In this document: piece by piece, positions 1-7,168 of the stretch
Layout: each line of letters begins with the position of its first letter
Numbering within the stretch: position 1 is the stretch's first letter
Assembly: GCA_015654605.1 (NCBI GenBank)
Contig: JAATGO010000001.1
Location: 1 to 7,608 of the forward strand
Direction: 5' to 3'
DNA: 7,608 bases
Source of the DNA: Betaproteobacteria bacterium
GTDB lineage: Bacteria; Pseudomonadota; Gammaproteobacteria; Burkholderiales; Burkholderiaceae
The notes under the pieces: generated by a model
The model's input: only the letters and a program-made list of their open reading frames with translations
What the model was told of the DNA's origin: nothing
Database searches by the model: none
Translations under genes and position numbers: made by a program

Positions 1-82
1 AGGTCGTGCCAATGCTGTGAATGAAGTAGTTGAAGCGGTCAAGAGCGGTGATGAGTTCGTTGAAGTGAGCGAACAGGCTTAA
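1..82 (+). CDS. rpsB: 30S ribosomal protein S2, C-terminal fragment
   Basis: Only the last 26 codons are present; the frame is entered at base 2 and ends at TAA 80-82. The visible peptide runs GRANAVNEVVEAV, then KSGDEFVEVSEQA. The GRANA start and the acidic GDEFVEV tail fit the end of betaproteobacterial S2. S2 binds the 30S subunit near the platform and is needed for initiation. The identification rests mainly on this tail and on tsf following directly, since rpsB-tsf is one of the most conserved bacterial gene pairs. The 5' part, its promoter and any S2-binding leader lie outside the window. Confidence 0.9.
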   Translation, partial: GRANAVNEVVEAVKSGDEFVEVSEQA

Positions 83-115
83 TCAGCTTGCTGAAAGAGG
101 CGTCGCAAAATTAAC

Positions 116-144
116 CTGGCAGAATGGTGCGTTGGTCTTATATA
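116..144 (+). promoter_or_regulatory. weak sigma70-like promoter candidate in the rpsB-tsf gap
   Basis: CTGGCA (116-121), 17 bases, then TATATA (139-144). Each box matches the consensus at about four of six positions. It sits upstream of the hairpin at 190-232, so transcripts would either stop there after roughly 80 bases or read into tsf. AT-rich spacers often give such matches by chance, so this is a weak call. Confidence 0.22.
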
Positions 145-189
145 TGCATATCAAGTAGGCTCACAATAAGCTAGGTTAGTTTTCTCTAC

Positions 190-232
190 AAAAGGGGTAA
201 CGCGAGTATTAAGCGCAGTTCCCCTTTTTTTT
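190..232 (+). terminator. Rho-independent terminator or attenuator between rpsB and tsf
   Basis: AAAAGGGG (190-197) pairs with CCCCTTTT (221-228). The stem continues as AAC (199-201) with GTT (218-220) and GCG (202-204) with CGC (214-216), with single-base bulges at 198 and 217, and closes on a 9-base loop. Eight T residues follow the stem's GC part (225-232). This is a proper intrinsic terminator shape. It lies between co-transcribed genes, so it probably works as a partial terminator that lowers tsf relative to rpsB. A terminator-like element at this place is also known in E. coli. The efficiency cannot be read from sequence. Confidence 0.7.
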
Positions 233-308
233 AAGCCAATTTATTGAATTGCGGGTGTTTGCTGTGTTGTACGGCAAAGCCCTGAGATTGTTAGGTTAGG
301 AGAAGAAT

Positions 309-1196
309 ATGGTGGCAATTACGGCAGCAATAGTGGGTGAACTGCGCGCAAAGACGGATGCGCCAATGATGGAGTGCAAGAAAGCGTTGACAGAAGCGAA
401 TGGGGATATGGAGAAGGCCGAAGAGATTTTACGTGTCAAGTTGGGTAGCAAGGCCTCTAAAGCTTCTTCCCGCACCACTGCAGAAGGTGTGGTTGCTTCT
501 TATATCGCTGACGGAGTCGGTGCGTTAGTGGAAGTGAATTGCGAAACTGATTTCGTGACGAAAAATGACGAATTCATTGCCTTTGCGAATGCTGTTGCCA
601 AGTCGGTTGCTGAAAAAAATCCAGCAGATTTTACAGCTTTGGCGGCATTGCCATTAGAAGATGGAAAAACTGTTGAAGAGAAGCGTACGGAATTGATTGG
701 CCGTATCGGTGAAAATATGTCTATTCGCCGTTTCCAACGTTTTGCAACGCAATCCAAGCTGGTTTCCTATCTGCATGGAACACGCATTGGTGTTGTTGTT
801 GAGTTTGATGGCGCGGATGTGCAAGTGGGCAAAGATGTTGCGATGCACATTGCAGCCATGAAGCCAGTGGCGCTGTCTTCTGATCAGGTACCAGCAGACT
901 TGATCGAGAAAGAGCGTACTGTGGCAGCTTTGAAGGCGGCAGAATCTGGCAAGCCAGCTGACATCGTTACCAAGATGGTCGATGGTGCTGTACAAAAATA
1001 TCTTAAAGAAGTGTCCTTGTTCAATCAGGCGTTTGTGAAGAATGATAAACAAACGGTGGAACAAGTCTTAAAGGCAGCAAATTCTGCCGTGAAAAAATTC
1101 GTGATGTACGTTGTAGGCGAAGGTATTGAGAAGAAGCAGGACGACTTTGCAGCTGAGGTGGCAGCACAAGTGGCTGCAGCCAAACAGGCGCAGTAA
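309..1196 (+). CDS. tsf: Elongation factor Ts
   Basis: The product is the 295-residue nucleotide exchange factor for EF-Tu: it releases GDP so that EF-Tu can reload GTP and aminoacyl-tRNA in the cytoplasm. The N-terminal UBA-like module holds [14 protein letters not shown] (about residues 20-33). The hallmark ETDFV follows at residues 79-83, whose Asp-Phe pair inserts near the Mg2+ site of EF-Tu. IGENMSIRR lies in the core, and the C-terminus keeps GEGIEKK. The length is close to, slightly above, the 283 residues of E. coli. The ATG start is supported by AGGAGA at 298-303, five bases upstream. The gene follows rpsB after a 226-base leader with an attenuator-like hairpin and is closed by a strong terminator. 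All expected motifs are present, with no sign of damage. Confidence 0.98.
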   Translation: MVAITAAIVGELRAKTDAPMMECKKALTEANGDMEKAEEILRVKLGSKASKASSRTTAEGVVASYIADGVGALVEVNCETDFVTKNDEFIAFANAVAKSVAEKNPADFTALAALPLEDGKTVEEKRTELIGRIGENMSIRRFQRFATQSKLVSYLHGTRIGVVVEFDGADVQVGKDVAMHIAAMKPVALSSDQVPADLIEKERTVAALKAAESGKPADIVTKMVDGAVQKYLKEVSLFNQAFVKNDKQTVEQVLKAANSAVKKFVMYVVGEGIEKKQDDFAAEVAAQVAAAKQAQ

Positions 1197-1207
1197 GTAG
1201 AAAAGAG

Positions 1208-1230
1208 CGGGCCGAGAGGCCCGTTTTTTT
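1208..1230 (+). terminator. Strong Rho-independent terminator after tsf
   Basis: CGGGCC (1208-1213) pairs perfectly with GGCCCG (1218-1223) around a GAGA tetraloop of the stable GNRA class. Seven T residues follow (1224-1230). The A-rich stretch before the stem (1201-1204) could extend pairing with the T tract. It begins 12 bases after the tsf stop and marks the end of the rpsB-tsf transcription unit. Confidence 0.93.
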
Positions 1231-1246
1231 AGGTTTTATGGAACTC

Positions 1247-1286
1247 GTCGCATAGAACGGAGTCCTGCACAGCAGTTCTTTGCGAT
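1247..1286. repeat. Long imperfect inverted repeat (stem-loop) in the tsf-pyrH gap
   Basis: GTCGCATAGAAC (1247-1258) faces GTTCTTTGCGAT (1275-1286). Ten of twelve positions are Watson-Crick pairs, one is G-U and one is a T-T mismatch. The apex can fold further as CTGC (1265-1268) with GCAG (1272-1275), which competes for one base with the main stem. No T tract follows, so it is not an intrinsic terminator. Function unknown: it could be a 3' end trimming or stability structure for tsf read-through RNA, a protein-binding dyad, or chance. Confidence 0.5.
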
Positions 1287-1453
1287 GTGGTTTCAAATTG
1301 TAATTGCGTAGTGGTAAGAATTTGCTGCGACGCTAGAATGTTGTCGGATTCGTGCTCAGCCATAAAGTGTTTGCGTGCATGTCGATAGTGTTGATGCGCT
1401 TGTTTCTTTTTTCCAGAAACTCTTGATGTGGAAATAGGAGTGATGGAGAAAAG

Positions 1454-1561
1454 ATGAGAGCTTCTTTGACAGAGGAGTTTGCTCGGAATACAGGCAGCAG
1501 CTTATCTTCACATGCGCATATATTGGGATGGATGTGTGCAAGACACATTTTTGATGTTTGA
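1454..1561 (+). CDS. Doubtful small ORF, 35 codons
   Basis: ATG at 1454 is preceded by GGAG (1445-1448), five bases upstream, a plausible ribosome-binding spacing. The frame ends at TGA 1559-1561. The peptide starts MRASLTEEFARNTG and ends ARHIFDV, has no hydrophobic segment and resembles nothing I know. A five-codon ORF (ATG at 1443) overlaps its start by ATGA. The end of the ORF runs into the dyad and -35 box of the pyrH promoter. Chance is the more likely explanation; comparison with relatives would settle it. Confidence 0.12.
   Translation: MRASLTEEFARNTGSSLSSHAHILGWMCARHIFDV
1532..1548. promoter_or_regulatory. Perfect dyad next to the pyrH promoter, possible operator
   Basis: ATGTGT (1532-1537), GCAAG, ACACAT (1543-1548) is a perfect 6-base inverted repeat with a 5-base spacer. 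It ends two bases before the proposed -35 hexamer. T residues 1548-1552 follow, so as RNA it would be a weak terminator-like hairpin, with only two G-C pairs. The position fits a transcription-factor site controlling pyrH, but the half-site does not match a regulator I can name; it differs from the CRP pattern in both half-site and spacing. Confidence 0.35.
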
Positions 1562-1580
1562 GAACAACAATTGATATTAT
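1551..1580 (+). promoter_or_regulatory. Probable sigma70 promoter for pyrH, extended -10 type
   Basis: TTGATG (1551-1556) is followed after 18 bases by TATTAT (1575-1580), matching the -35 and -10 consensus at four and five of six positions. TG at 1572-1573 gives the extended -10 motif TGnTATTAT. Start would fall near 1586-1588, leaving a short leader of about 23 bases containing GGAG (1598-1601) before the pyrH ATG. The strong upstream terminator makes a fresh promoter necessary here. Confidence 0.6.
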
Positions 1581-1609
1581 TTAACCGGATAGAATACGGA
1601 GCCTAGTAC

Positions 1610-2326
1610 ATGACCTCAATAGCTTATAAGCGCGTACTTCTTAAACTTTCCGGTGAAGCATTAATGGGGGATGACCCCTACGGTATTAATCGCGCTACCA
1701 TTGAGCGTATGGTGGCAGATGTTGCGGCAGTCACCGCCTTGGGTGTCGAAGTGGCAATCGTGATTGGTGGCGGTAACATCTTTCGGGGAGTTGCTCCTGG
1801 GGCGCAAGGAATGGATCGTGCCACAGCCGATTATATGGGAATGCTGGCAACGGTGATGAATTCGTTGGCATTGGCCGACGCTATGCGGCAAGTCGATATT
1901 ACCGCACGTGTGATGTCTGCCATTGGCATTGAGCAGGTGGTTGAGCCCTATGTACGTCCCAAGGCACTGCAATATCTGGAGGAAGGCAAAATAGTTATTT
2001 TTGCTGCAGGTACGGGAAATCCATTTTTCACGACAGATACCGCAGCGGCGTTGCGTGGCGCGGAAATCGGCGCACAGATCGTACTCAAGGCAACCAAGGT
2101 TGATGGCGTGTACACTGCCGATCCGAAAAAAGATCCATCTGCCACACGTTACACCTCAATTACCTTTGACGAGGCGATCGCCAAGCACTTACAAGTCATG
2201 GATGCTACTGCATTTGCTCTTTGTCGCGATCAAAAATTGCCAATCAAGGTATTTTCCATCGTCAAACCTGGTGCCTTGATGCGCGTTGTCATGGGGGAAG
2301 ACGAAGGAACCCTTGTTCACGTATAA
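1610..2326 (+). CDS. pyrH: Uridylate kinase (UMP kinase)
   Basis: This 238-residue cytosolic enzyme phosphorylates UMP to UDP with ATP, a required step towards UTP and CTP. It belongs to the amino acid kinase fold and not to the eukaryotic-type UMP/CMP kinases; bacterial PyrH is a hexamer activated by GTP and inhibited by UTP. Visible motifs are KLSGEAL (12-18) in the phosphate-binding region, GGGNIFRG (53-60), TGNPFFTTD (135-143) in the UMP site, and [13 protein letters not shown] (160-172) in the ATP-binding region. Length matches E. coli (241). The ATG has GGAG (1598-1601) eight bases upstream and follows the probable promoter at 1551-1580. It heads the second transcription unit, with frr 45 bases downstream. 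Confidence 0.98.
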   Translation: MTSIAYKRVLLKLSGEALMGDDPYGINRATIERMVADVAAVTALGVEVAIVIGGGNIFRGVAPGAQGMDRATADYMGMLATVMNSLALADAMRQVDITARVMSAIGIEQVVEPYVRPKALQYLEEGKIVIFAAGTGNPFFTTDTAAALRGAEIGAQIVLKATKVDGVYTADPKKDPSATRYTSITFDEAIAKHLQVMDATAFALCRDQKLPIKVFSIVKPGALMRVVMGEDEGTLVHV

Positions 2327-2371
2327 ATGATTGTTTTAGTATTGCATTATCGTATCAGATAGGAGATTGGC

Positions 2372-2932
2372 ATGACCATCGCTGACGTTAAAAAAAACAC
2401 TGAGCAGAAAATGAGCAAGTCGATTGAGACCTTGCGCGCAGATTTAGCTAAAGTCCGTACTGGACGTGCTCACGTTGGCATCCTGGATCACATTCAGGTA
2501 GATTATTACGGCAATCCTACGCATATTTCTCAAGTGGCTAATTTGACATTGATCGATGCTCGCACGATTGGTGTGCAGCCATGGGAGAAGAAGATGTTAA
2601 GCGTAATTGAAAAAGCTATTCGAGATTCTGACCTGGGCCTGAATCCAGCGACGCAAGGAGATCTCATTCGAGTACCGACGCCGCCTTTGACTGAAGAGCG
2701 CCGTAAGGAAATGGTAAAGCTGGTAAAAAGTGAAGCGGAAGACGCAAAAATTGCGGTACGCAATATTCGTCGCGATGCGAACGAAGGAATGAAAAAATTG
2801 GTGAAAGACAAAGTTTGCTCTGAAGATGACGAACGCCGTGGTCAAGATGAAATTCAGAAGTTGACAGACAAATTTGTCGCGGAAATTGATAAATTGGTTG
2901 CTGAAAAAGAAAAAGAAGTATTGACGGTCTAG
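2372..2932 (+). CDS. frr: Ribosome recycling factor
   Basis: The 186-residue product splits post-termination ribosomes together with EF-G so that subunits and mRNA are reused; it acts in the cytoplasm. The length equals the family norm (185 in E. coli). The three-helix bundle is recognisable from the N-terminal helix with KVRTGRA (27-33) and the two C-terminal helices, including VRNIRRDAN (129-137), whose arginines contact rRNA, and [16 protein letters not shown] (151-166). The small beta domain lies between, with DLGLNP (87-92) and [12 protein letters not shown] (100-111). AGGAG at 2361-2365 sits six bases before the ATG, an excellent ribosome-binding site. pyrH-frr is a highly conserved pair, and co-transcription is likely because I see no terminator in the 45-base gap. 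Confidence 0.98.
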   Translation: MTIADVKKNTEQKMSKSIETLRADLAKVRTGRAHVGILDHIQVDYYGNPTHISQVANLTLIDARTIGVQPWEKKMLSVIEKAIRDSDLGLNPATQGDLIRVPTPPLTEERRKEMVKLVKSEAEDAKIAVRNIRRDANEGMKKLVKDKVCSEDDERRGQDEIQKLTDKFVAEIDKLVAEKEKEVLTV

Positions 2933-2987
2933 AGATAATGAGGGAAAGCGGTACCATCGTTCATGGAAAATGTCTCATATCGTGTTG

Positions 2988-3017
2988 TAGACAAATTCGG
3001 GTGGACATTATTATTAC
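2988..3017 (+). promoter_or_regulatory. Weak promoter candidate upstream of uppS
   Basis: TAGACA (2988-2993, five of six to the -35 consensus) precedes two overlapping -10-like boxes: TATTAT (3009-3014) at a short 15-base spacing and TATTAC (3012-3017) at 18 bases. It could give the envelope genes a start independent of pyrH-frr. The leader would be only 10-15 bases. AT-rich spacer sequence makes chance matches common. Confidence 0.28.
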
Positions 3018-3035
3018 TCTTGATTGATTTACGGC

Positions 3036-3794
3036 ATGATTCTTAAAAGCTCAACACAGGCACTACCAGACGCTTCTGCTGTGCCACGTCACATTGCCAT
3101 CATTATGGATGGCAATGGGCGTTGGGCGACCCAACGATTTTTGCCACGTATGGCGGGTCATGTCAAAGGGGTTGAAGCCGTACGCTCCGTCGTTGAGGCT
3201 TGTGCCTTGCGTGGAGTAACGTACCTGACATTGTTTGCTTTTAGTTCTGAAAATTGGCGCAGGCCAGCAGAGGAGGTGTCTTTGCTGATGCGTTTATTCA
3301 TGACGACACTAGAGCGAGAGGTTGGTAAGATGCACACTAATGGCATTCGTTTGCATGTGGTGGGTGATCTCAGTCGTTTCAGTGTGAAGTTACAGAAAAT
3401 GATTGTCAGAGCGGAACAATTGACTTCTGGAAATAATCGTCTGACACTGACGATTTGCGCTAATTATGGAGGTCGATGGGATATTATGCAGGCAACCAGC
3501 AAAATGGTGCGTGCGAATCCCGGTATCACAGAATTTTCTGAAGAACACCTCACACCGCATTTGGCGATGGCTTATGCCCCGGAACCTGATTTGTTTATTC
3601 GCACTGGTGGAGAAGAGCGCATTTCCAATTTTTTATTGTGGCAGTTGGCGTATAGCGAATTTTATTTTACCAAGACGTATTGGCCTGACTTCGATAAAGC
3701 GGCACTGGATGAGGCGCTTGCGTCTTTTAACCAGAGAGAACGTCGTTTTGGGCGAACCAGTGAACAACTGCTCGAACAGAAAAAGGTTTCCTGA
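3036..3794 (+). CDS. uppS: Undecaprenyl diphosphate synthase (cis-prenyltransferase)
   Basis: The enzyme adds eight isopentenyl diphosphate units in cis to farnesyl diphosphate, giving the C55 carrier lipid for peptidoglycan and other surface glycans; it works at the inner face of the cytoplasmic membrane. From the ATG at 3036 it has 252 residues (E. coli 253). MDGNGRW (24-30) carries catalytic Asp25, GH (41-42) and FSSENWRRP (69-77) follow, then [15 protein letters not shown] (189-203) with Arg189 and Arg195 for diphosphate binding, Glu208 and WPDF (216-219). An in-frame TTG at 3024 would add four residues. I prefer the ATG, which gives the usual length, although neither start has a good Shine-Dalgarno (only ACGG directly before the ATG). 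The stop overlaps the cdsA start. Confidence 0.97.
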   Translation: MILKSSTQALPDASAVPRHIAIIMDGNGRWATQRFLPRMAGHVKGVEAVRSVVEACALRGVTYLTLFAFSSENWRRPAEEVSLLMRLFMTTLEREVGKMHTNGIRLHVVGDLSRFSVKLQKMIVRAEQLTSGNNRLTLTICANYGGRWDIMQATSKMVRANPGITEFSEEHLTPHLAMAYAPEPDLFIRTGGEERISNFLLWQLAYSEFYFTKTYWPDFDKAALDEALASFNQRERRFGRTSEQLLEQKKVS

Positions 3795-4606
3795 TGCTTA
3801 AAACGCGCGTGATGACAGCGCTGGTCTTACTGGCGATTTTATTGCCGGTTCTTTTCCTTCATAATCTAGTGCTATTTGCTGCGGTAGTTGTGGTATTTTT
3901 TGCGGCCGCAGCATGGGAGGGCTTGCAATTATTTGGTAGTCGCCAGCCAGTATTATGGACAGCCTTTTGGGTTGCGCTAGTTATTTTCGTGATTTTTATT
4001 AGCGGGCTGCCAGGTGTCAGGAATCTGTTCATTTTTTGCGTCGCATTATGGGCAATACGTTTCGTGCCAGCACTACGTTTTGGTTTGCCTGCACTGGGAT
4101 CCTCTGAAAACCAGCTGTTATGCGGCACTTATCTGGTGAGTGTCGCAGGCTGTTTTATTGCCATTGTGATTTTGTTTGAACACTCCCCTCTGTATTTGCT
4201 GTCGGTGATGGGAATTGTCTGGGTTGCTGATATTGGCGCTTATTTTGCAGGGAAAAGCTTTGGTAGCCATAAACTGGCGCCTGCTATTTCACCTGGCAAG
4301 TCATGGGAAGGCGCTATTGGTGGGTGGCTGGCAGTATTGCTCATCGCAGCCGGGGTTGCCATGGGCTTCGTCGGTGACACTTTTGAGTATAAGCTGCTGC
4401 AACGAGGCTGGCCTGCATTTATTGGCACCATGACGTTGCTGGTAGCGGCAAGTATTGTTGGCGATTTGTTTGAATCACAGCTCAAGCGCCGAACAGGAAT
4501 CAAGGATAGTAGTAACTTATTGCCAGGACATGGCGGCGTACTGGATCGAATCGATGCATTGATCCCGGTATTGCCCTTGGCAGCTTTGATTGATCTTTGG
4601 CTATAG
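3794..4606 (+). CDS. cdsA: Phosphatidate cytidylyltransferase (CDP-diacylglycerol synthase)
   Basis: It converts phosphatidic acid and CTP to CDP-diacylglycerol, the branch-point precursor of phosphatidylethanolamine, phosphatidylglycerol and cardiolipin, in the inner membrane. The 270-residue product is very hydrophobic, with membrane segments visible near 7-22, 25-40, 55-70, 78-92, 110-127, 133-150, 176-194 and 208-223. The complete family signature lies at 228-254: SQLKRR, KD at 237-238, PGHGG (244-248) and DRID (251-254). These acidic residues coordinate the catalytic metals. The ATG shares its first base with the uppS TGA stop (TGATG) and has AAGG (3783-3786) seven bases upstream inside uppS, so translation is probably coupled. 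The uppS-cdsA pairing links carrier-lipid and phospholipid synthesis. Confidence 0.97.
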   Translation: MLKTRVMTALVLLAILLPVLFLHNLVLFAAVVVVFFAAAAWEGLQLFGSRQPVLWTAFWVALVIFVIFISGLPGVRNLFIFCVALWAIRFVPALRFGLPALGSSENQLLCGTYLVSVAGCFIAIVILFEHSPLYLLSVMGIVWVADIGAYFAGKSFGSHKLAPAISPGKSWEGAIGGWLAVLLIAAGVAMGFVGDTFEYKLLQRGWPAFIGTMTLLVAASIVGDLFESQLKRRTGIKDSSNLLPGHGGVLDRIDALIPVLPLAALIDLWL

Positions 4607-4612
4607 GCACTC

Positions 4613-5785
4613 ATGCAGGCAATTACGATTCTTGGTTCTACTGGATCTATTGGCGTATCAACGCTGGACGTGATTGCGCGTCATCCTGATCGATATCAGG
4701 TATACGCATTGACAGCGCATACACGGGTACGGGAGCTGGCAGCGCAATGTATCCAGTTTCGCCCGCGTATTGCTGTGGTTGCGACAGCGCAAGTGGCGCA
4801 GGAATTAGCGCTTATTTTGCGGCAGGCTGAGTCGCCGACTGAAGTCTATTATGGAGAGCAGGCATTATGCGATGCTGCCGCAGGAACTGGTTGCGACGTG
4901 GTAATGGCTGCTATTGTTGGCGCGGCAGGCTTGGCGGCCACCATGGCGGCAGTGCTTGCGGGAAAGAAGGTATTATTGGCCAACAAGGAAGCATTGGTCA
5001 TGGCCGGCGCGCTTTTCATGAGTGCTGTGGAGCGGAGCGGAGCGACATTGTTGCCGATTGACAGTGAACATAATGCTATTTTTCAATGTTTGCCCCATGA
5101 TTTTGGCCGCGTCCTTTCCTCATGTGGTATAGACCGAATTCTATTGACAGCATCCGGCGGTCCTTTTTTAACACGTGCGCTTGATACACTACACGATGTT
5201 ACTCCAGAGCAGGCGGTTGACCATCCTAAATGGGCGATGGGGCGTAAGATATCGGTTGATTCAGCAACGATGATGAATAAAGGGCTAGAAGTGATCGAAG
5301 CGCATTGGCTATTCGGGGCTTCTGCAGAGCAGATTGAGGTGGTAATTCATCCGCAGAGCGTGATTCATTCAATGGTCTCTTATGAGGATGGTTCCGTGTT
5401 GGCGCAACTGGGCAATCCAGATATGCGTACACCGATTGCGCATGCATTGGCGTACCCAGAGCGAATCGTTTCAGGTGTTCCCAAGCTCAATCTAGCTCAG
5501 ATTGGGCAGTTATTTTTTGCGGAGCCAGATTTGCAACGCTTCCCTTGCCTGAAACTGGCGTATGATGCATTGCGCGCAGGTGGGAATTCCGCTGTCATCC
5601 TGAATGCGGTAAATGAAGTGGCTGTCCAGGCCTTTCTGGATCAAGAAATTGGGTTTCGTATGATAGATCAACTCATTGCACGTGTAATGGACAAATTGCC
5701 CAATAGTCCTATTTCTGACATGGCATCTTTGCTAGAACAGGATCGTATTGCTCGTGTCTTTGCTCGGACATGCATTGCATCATGA
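4613..5785 (+). CDS. dxr: 1-deoxy-D-xylulose 5-phosphate reductoisomerase
   Basis: This cytosolic enzyme rearranges and reduces DXP to 2-C-methyl-D-erythritol 4-phosphate with NADPH, the committed step of the non-mevalonate isoprenoid pathway and the target of fosmidomycin. In 390 residues (E. coli 398) one sees the NADPH loop GSTGSIG (8-14), LLANKEALV (121-129), the metal ligands Asp150 and Glu152 in [15 protein letters not shown] (181-185), the flexible substrate loop HPKWAMG (204-210), and [12 protein letters not shown] (215-226) ending in the third metal ligand, Glu226. It starts six bases after cdsA, with an AGG (4605-4607) overlapping the cdsA stop as ribosome-binding site. Its place between cdsA and rseP is the betaproteobacterial order. 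Its product pathway feeds the nearby UppS. Confidence 0.98.
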   Translation: MQAITILGSTGSIGVSTLDVIARHPDRYQVYALTAHTRVRELAAQCIQFRPRIAVVATAQVAQELALILRQAESPTEVYYGEQALCDAAAGTGCDVVMAAIVGAAGLAATMAAVLAGKKVLLANKEALVMAGALFMSAVERSGATLLPIDSEHNAIFQCLPHDFGRVLSSCGIDRILLTASGGPFLTRALDTLHDVTPEQAVDHPKWAMGRKISVDSATMMNKGLEVIEAHWLFGASAEQIEVVIHPQSVIHSMVSYEDGSVLAQLGNPDMRTPIAHALAYPERIVSGVPKLNLAQIGQLFFAEPDLQRFPCLKLAYDALRAGGNSAVILNAVNEVAVQAFLDQEIGFRMIDQLIARVMDKLPNSPISDMASLLEQDRIARVFARTCIAS

Positions 5786-7158
5786 GTTTGTTATATACAT
5801 TACTGGCTTTTGTGGTGGCGCTTGGCAGCCTGATCATCATACATGAATTAGGGCACTATTCGGTTGCGCGTTTGTGTGGCGTGAAGGTGTTACGTTTTTC
5901 TGTTGGCATGGGGCATGTACTGTATTCTCGGCGATTTGGACGGGACCAAACGGAATGGGCATTATCCATTTTGCCGCTTGGGGGCTACGTCAAAATGCTG
6001 GATGCGCGTGAACAGGATATCAGCGGGATGGCACCAGAAGATCTGGCACGTGAATTTACGCGACAGTCTGTCTGGCGCCGCATCGCGATTGTAGCAGCAG
6101 GCCCATTCGCCAATTTTGTTTTGGCGATTGTGTTATTTGCGGCGTTGTTCATGCATGGTATGCCAGAATTGGCACCTAATTTGGGTGATGTGCCAATACA
6201 ATCAGTGGCAGGGAAAGCTGGCTTGCTGGGAGATGTGCGAGTCACTGCGGTGAATGGTGAAGCGGTGACTACCTGGAGTGATGTGCGCTGGAAACTGATG
6301 CAACTGGTATTAGCGAAAAAATCTGCCCAGTTGTCTGTCGAACGAGCTAATGGTCCTGGTGCAGATGGTGGCAAAATCGTAGAAACGGTGACAGTACCAA
6401 CCGATTCGCTATCAGCTAACGATCTTGAAGGGGACTTCCTGGAAAAATTAGGGCTGAATTTGGCATATCCGCCTGCCGTTCTTGGGAAAATATTGGATGG
6501 GCCTGCGCAGCGGGCAGGTTTGCGCGAGGGAGATCGTATCCTGGATGTGAACGGCGTACCGATTAAAGATGGTTTGGCCTTGATCAAACAGATTCGCGCT
6601 ATGCCAGGAAAAACGTTGATTGTACATGGCGTTCGTGAAGGTGTAGATGGGAAGGTATTCACGGCGCAGGTTACCCCCGAAGTATTGACCGAAAAAGGGC
6701 GTGTTATTGGTAGAATTCGTGCTGAGGTACCGTTGGCACCTGAAATGATCGTAGTAAGTGATACTCCGTTGGCGGCTTTATTGAAAGGCGTTGGTAGGAC
6801 GTGGGATACCAGCGTGATGACAGTTAAAATGATCGGGAAAATGTTGATCGGTCAGGTATCATGGAAGAATGTCACTGGCCCCATCACGATTGCTGAGTAT
6901 GCAGGAGAGCAAGCGCGCGTTGGTGTAATCAGTTATTTGGGTTTTATTGCCTTCATCAGTATTAGTCTTGGCGTAATGAATCTATTACCTATTCCAGTGT
7001 TAGATGGGGGACATTTGATGTATTATTTGCTGGAGATTTTGACAGGACGTCCGGTATCTGCACGTTTTGGCGAGATAGCTCAGCGCGCCGGGATCGGTAT
7101 TTTGATGACATTGATGATCGTTGCTGTTTTTAATGATATTGCGCGTTTAAGATTATAA
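5782..7158 (+). CDS. rseP: RIP zinc metalloprotease RseP (site-2 protease family)
   Basis: An inner-membrane protease that, in the sigma-E pathway, cuts anti-sigma factor RseA within the membrane after DegS cleavage, and also clears signal-peptide remnants. With the start at 5782 it has 458 residues (E. coli 450). The first membrane segment (about 4-20) runs into zinc motif HELGH (21-25). GGYVKML (67-73) follows, then a second membrane segment (about 101-122), two periplasmic PDZ domains (about 125-205 and 225-300, the second with [14 protein letters not shown] at 245-258), and C-terminal segments carrying [12 protein letters not shown] (400-411), whose Asp408 is the third zinc ligand. An ATG at 5770 is in frame, but 5782 gives the usual N-terminus and overlaps the dxr stop as ATGA, pointing to translational coupling. 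All catalytic residues are intact. Confidence 0.97.
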   Translation: MSLLYTLLAFVVALGSLIIIHELGHYSVARLCGVKVLRFSVGMGHVLYSRRFGRDQTEWALSILPLGGYVKMLDAREQDISGMAPEDLAREFTRQSVWRRIAIVAAGPFANFVLAIVLFAALFMHGMPELAPNLGDVPIQSVAGKAGLLGDVRVTAVNGEAVTTWSDVRWKLMQLVLAKKSAQLSVERANGPGADGGKIVETVTVPTDSLSANDLEGDFLEKLGLNLAYPPAVLGKILDGPAQRAGLREGDRILDVNGVPIKDGLALIKQIRAMPGKTLIVHGVREGVDGKVFTAQVTPEVLTEKGRVIGRIRAEVPLAPEMIVVSDTPLAALLKGVGRTWDTSVMTVKMIGKMLIGQVSWKNVTGPITIAEYAGEQARVGVISYLGFIAFISISLGVMNLLPIPVLDGGHLMYYLLEILTGRPVSARFGEIAQRAGIGILMTLMIVAVFNDIARLRL

Positions 7159-7168
7159 AGATTTGTTG

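Larger units (their letters stand above)
1231..1609 (+). other. Long intergenic region between tsf and pyrH
   Basis: These 379 bases separate the tsf terminator from the pyrH start. I recognise no protein family in any frame on either strand, and the short reverse-strand ORFs here look like random translations. No tRNA or known RNA family is evident. What it does hold is listed separately: a long imperfect stem-loop (1247-1286), a doubtful 35-codon ORF (1454-1561), a perfect dyad (1532-1548) and a likely pyrH promoter (1551-1580). A perfect TTGACA also occurs at 1466-1471, but its partner at 17 bases (TACAGG) is poor. Confidence 0.7.

Noticed and set aside
83..94. TCAGCTTGCTGA palindrome after rpsB
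   Set aside because: The two-base loop is too tight for a stable RNA hairpin, and 5-base arms are expected by chance.
244..272. TTGAAT-17-TTGTAC as a private tsf promoter
   Set aside because: The -10 matches only two of six bases.
1334..1339. TAGAAT as a -10 box
   Set aside because: Good hexamer, but nothing like a -35 box at 16-18 bases upstream (GTGGTA or AGTGGT) and no extended TG.
1466..1494. Perfect TTGACA as a second pyrH promoter
   Set aside because: The hexamer at 17 bases is TACAGG, only three of six to the -10 consensus; the site at 1551-1580 is better and closer.
1333..1548. Reverse-strand ORFs of 61-71 codons in the tsf-pyrH gap
   Set aside because: Two overlapping frames are open by chance in the same short stretch; no ribosome-binding site or family likeness seen.
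2934..2939. GATAAT after the frr stop as a -10 box
   Set aside because: The sequence 17 bases upstream (AAAGAA) is not a -35 box and lies inside frr.
5770..5781. ATG at 5770 as the rseP start
   Set aside because: Adds four residues (MHCI) not expected at the RseP N-terminus, and the only purine-rich stretch, GGA at 5766-5768, is one base away; ATG 5782 forms the typical ATGA overlap.
309..7158. Numerous reverse-strand and alternate-frame ORFs inside the nine genes, the longest 225 codons opposite rseP (5985-6662)
   Set aside because: They lie wholly within well-identified genes, show biased, non-family compositions and have no recognisable motifs; they are shadows of the coding frame.
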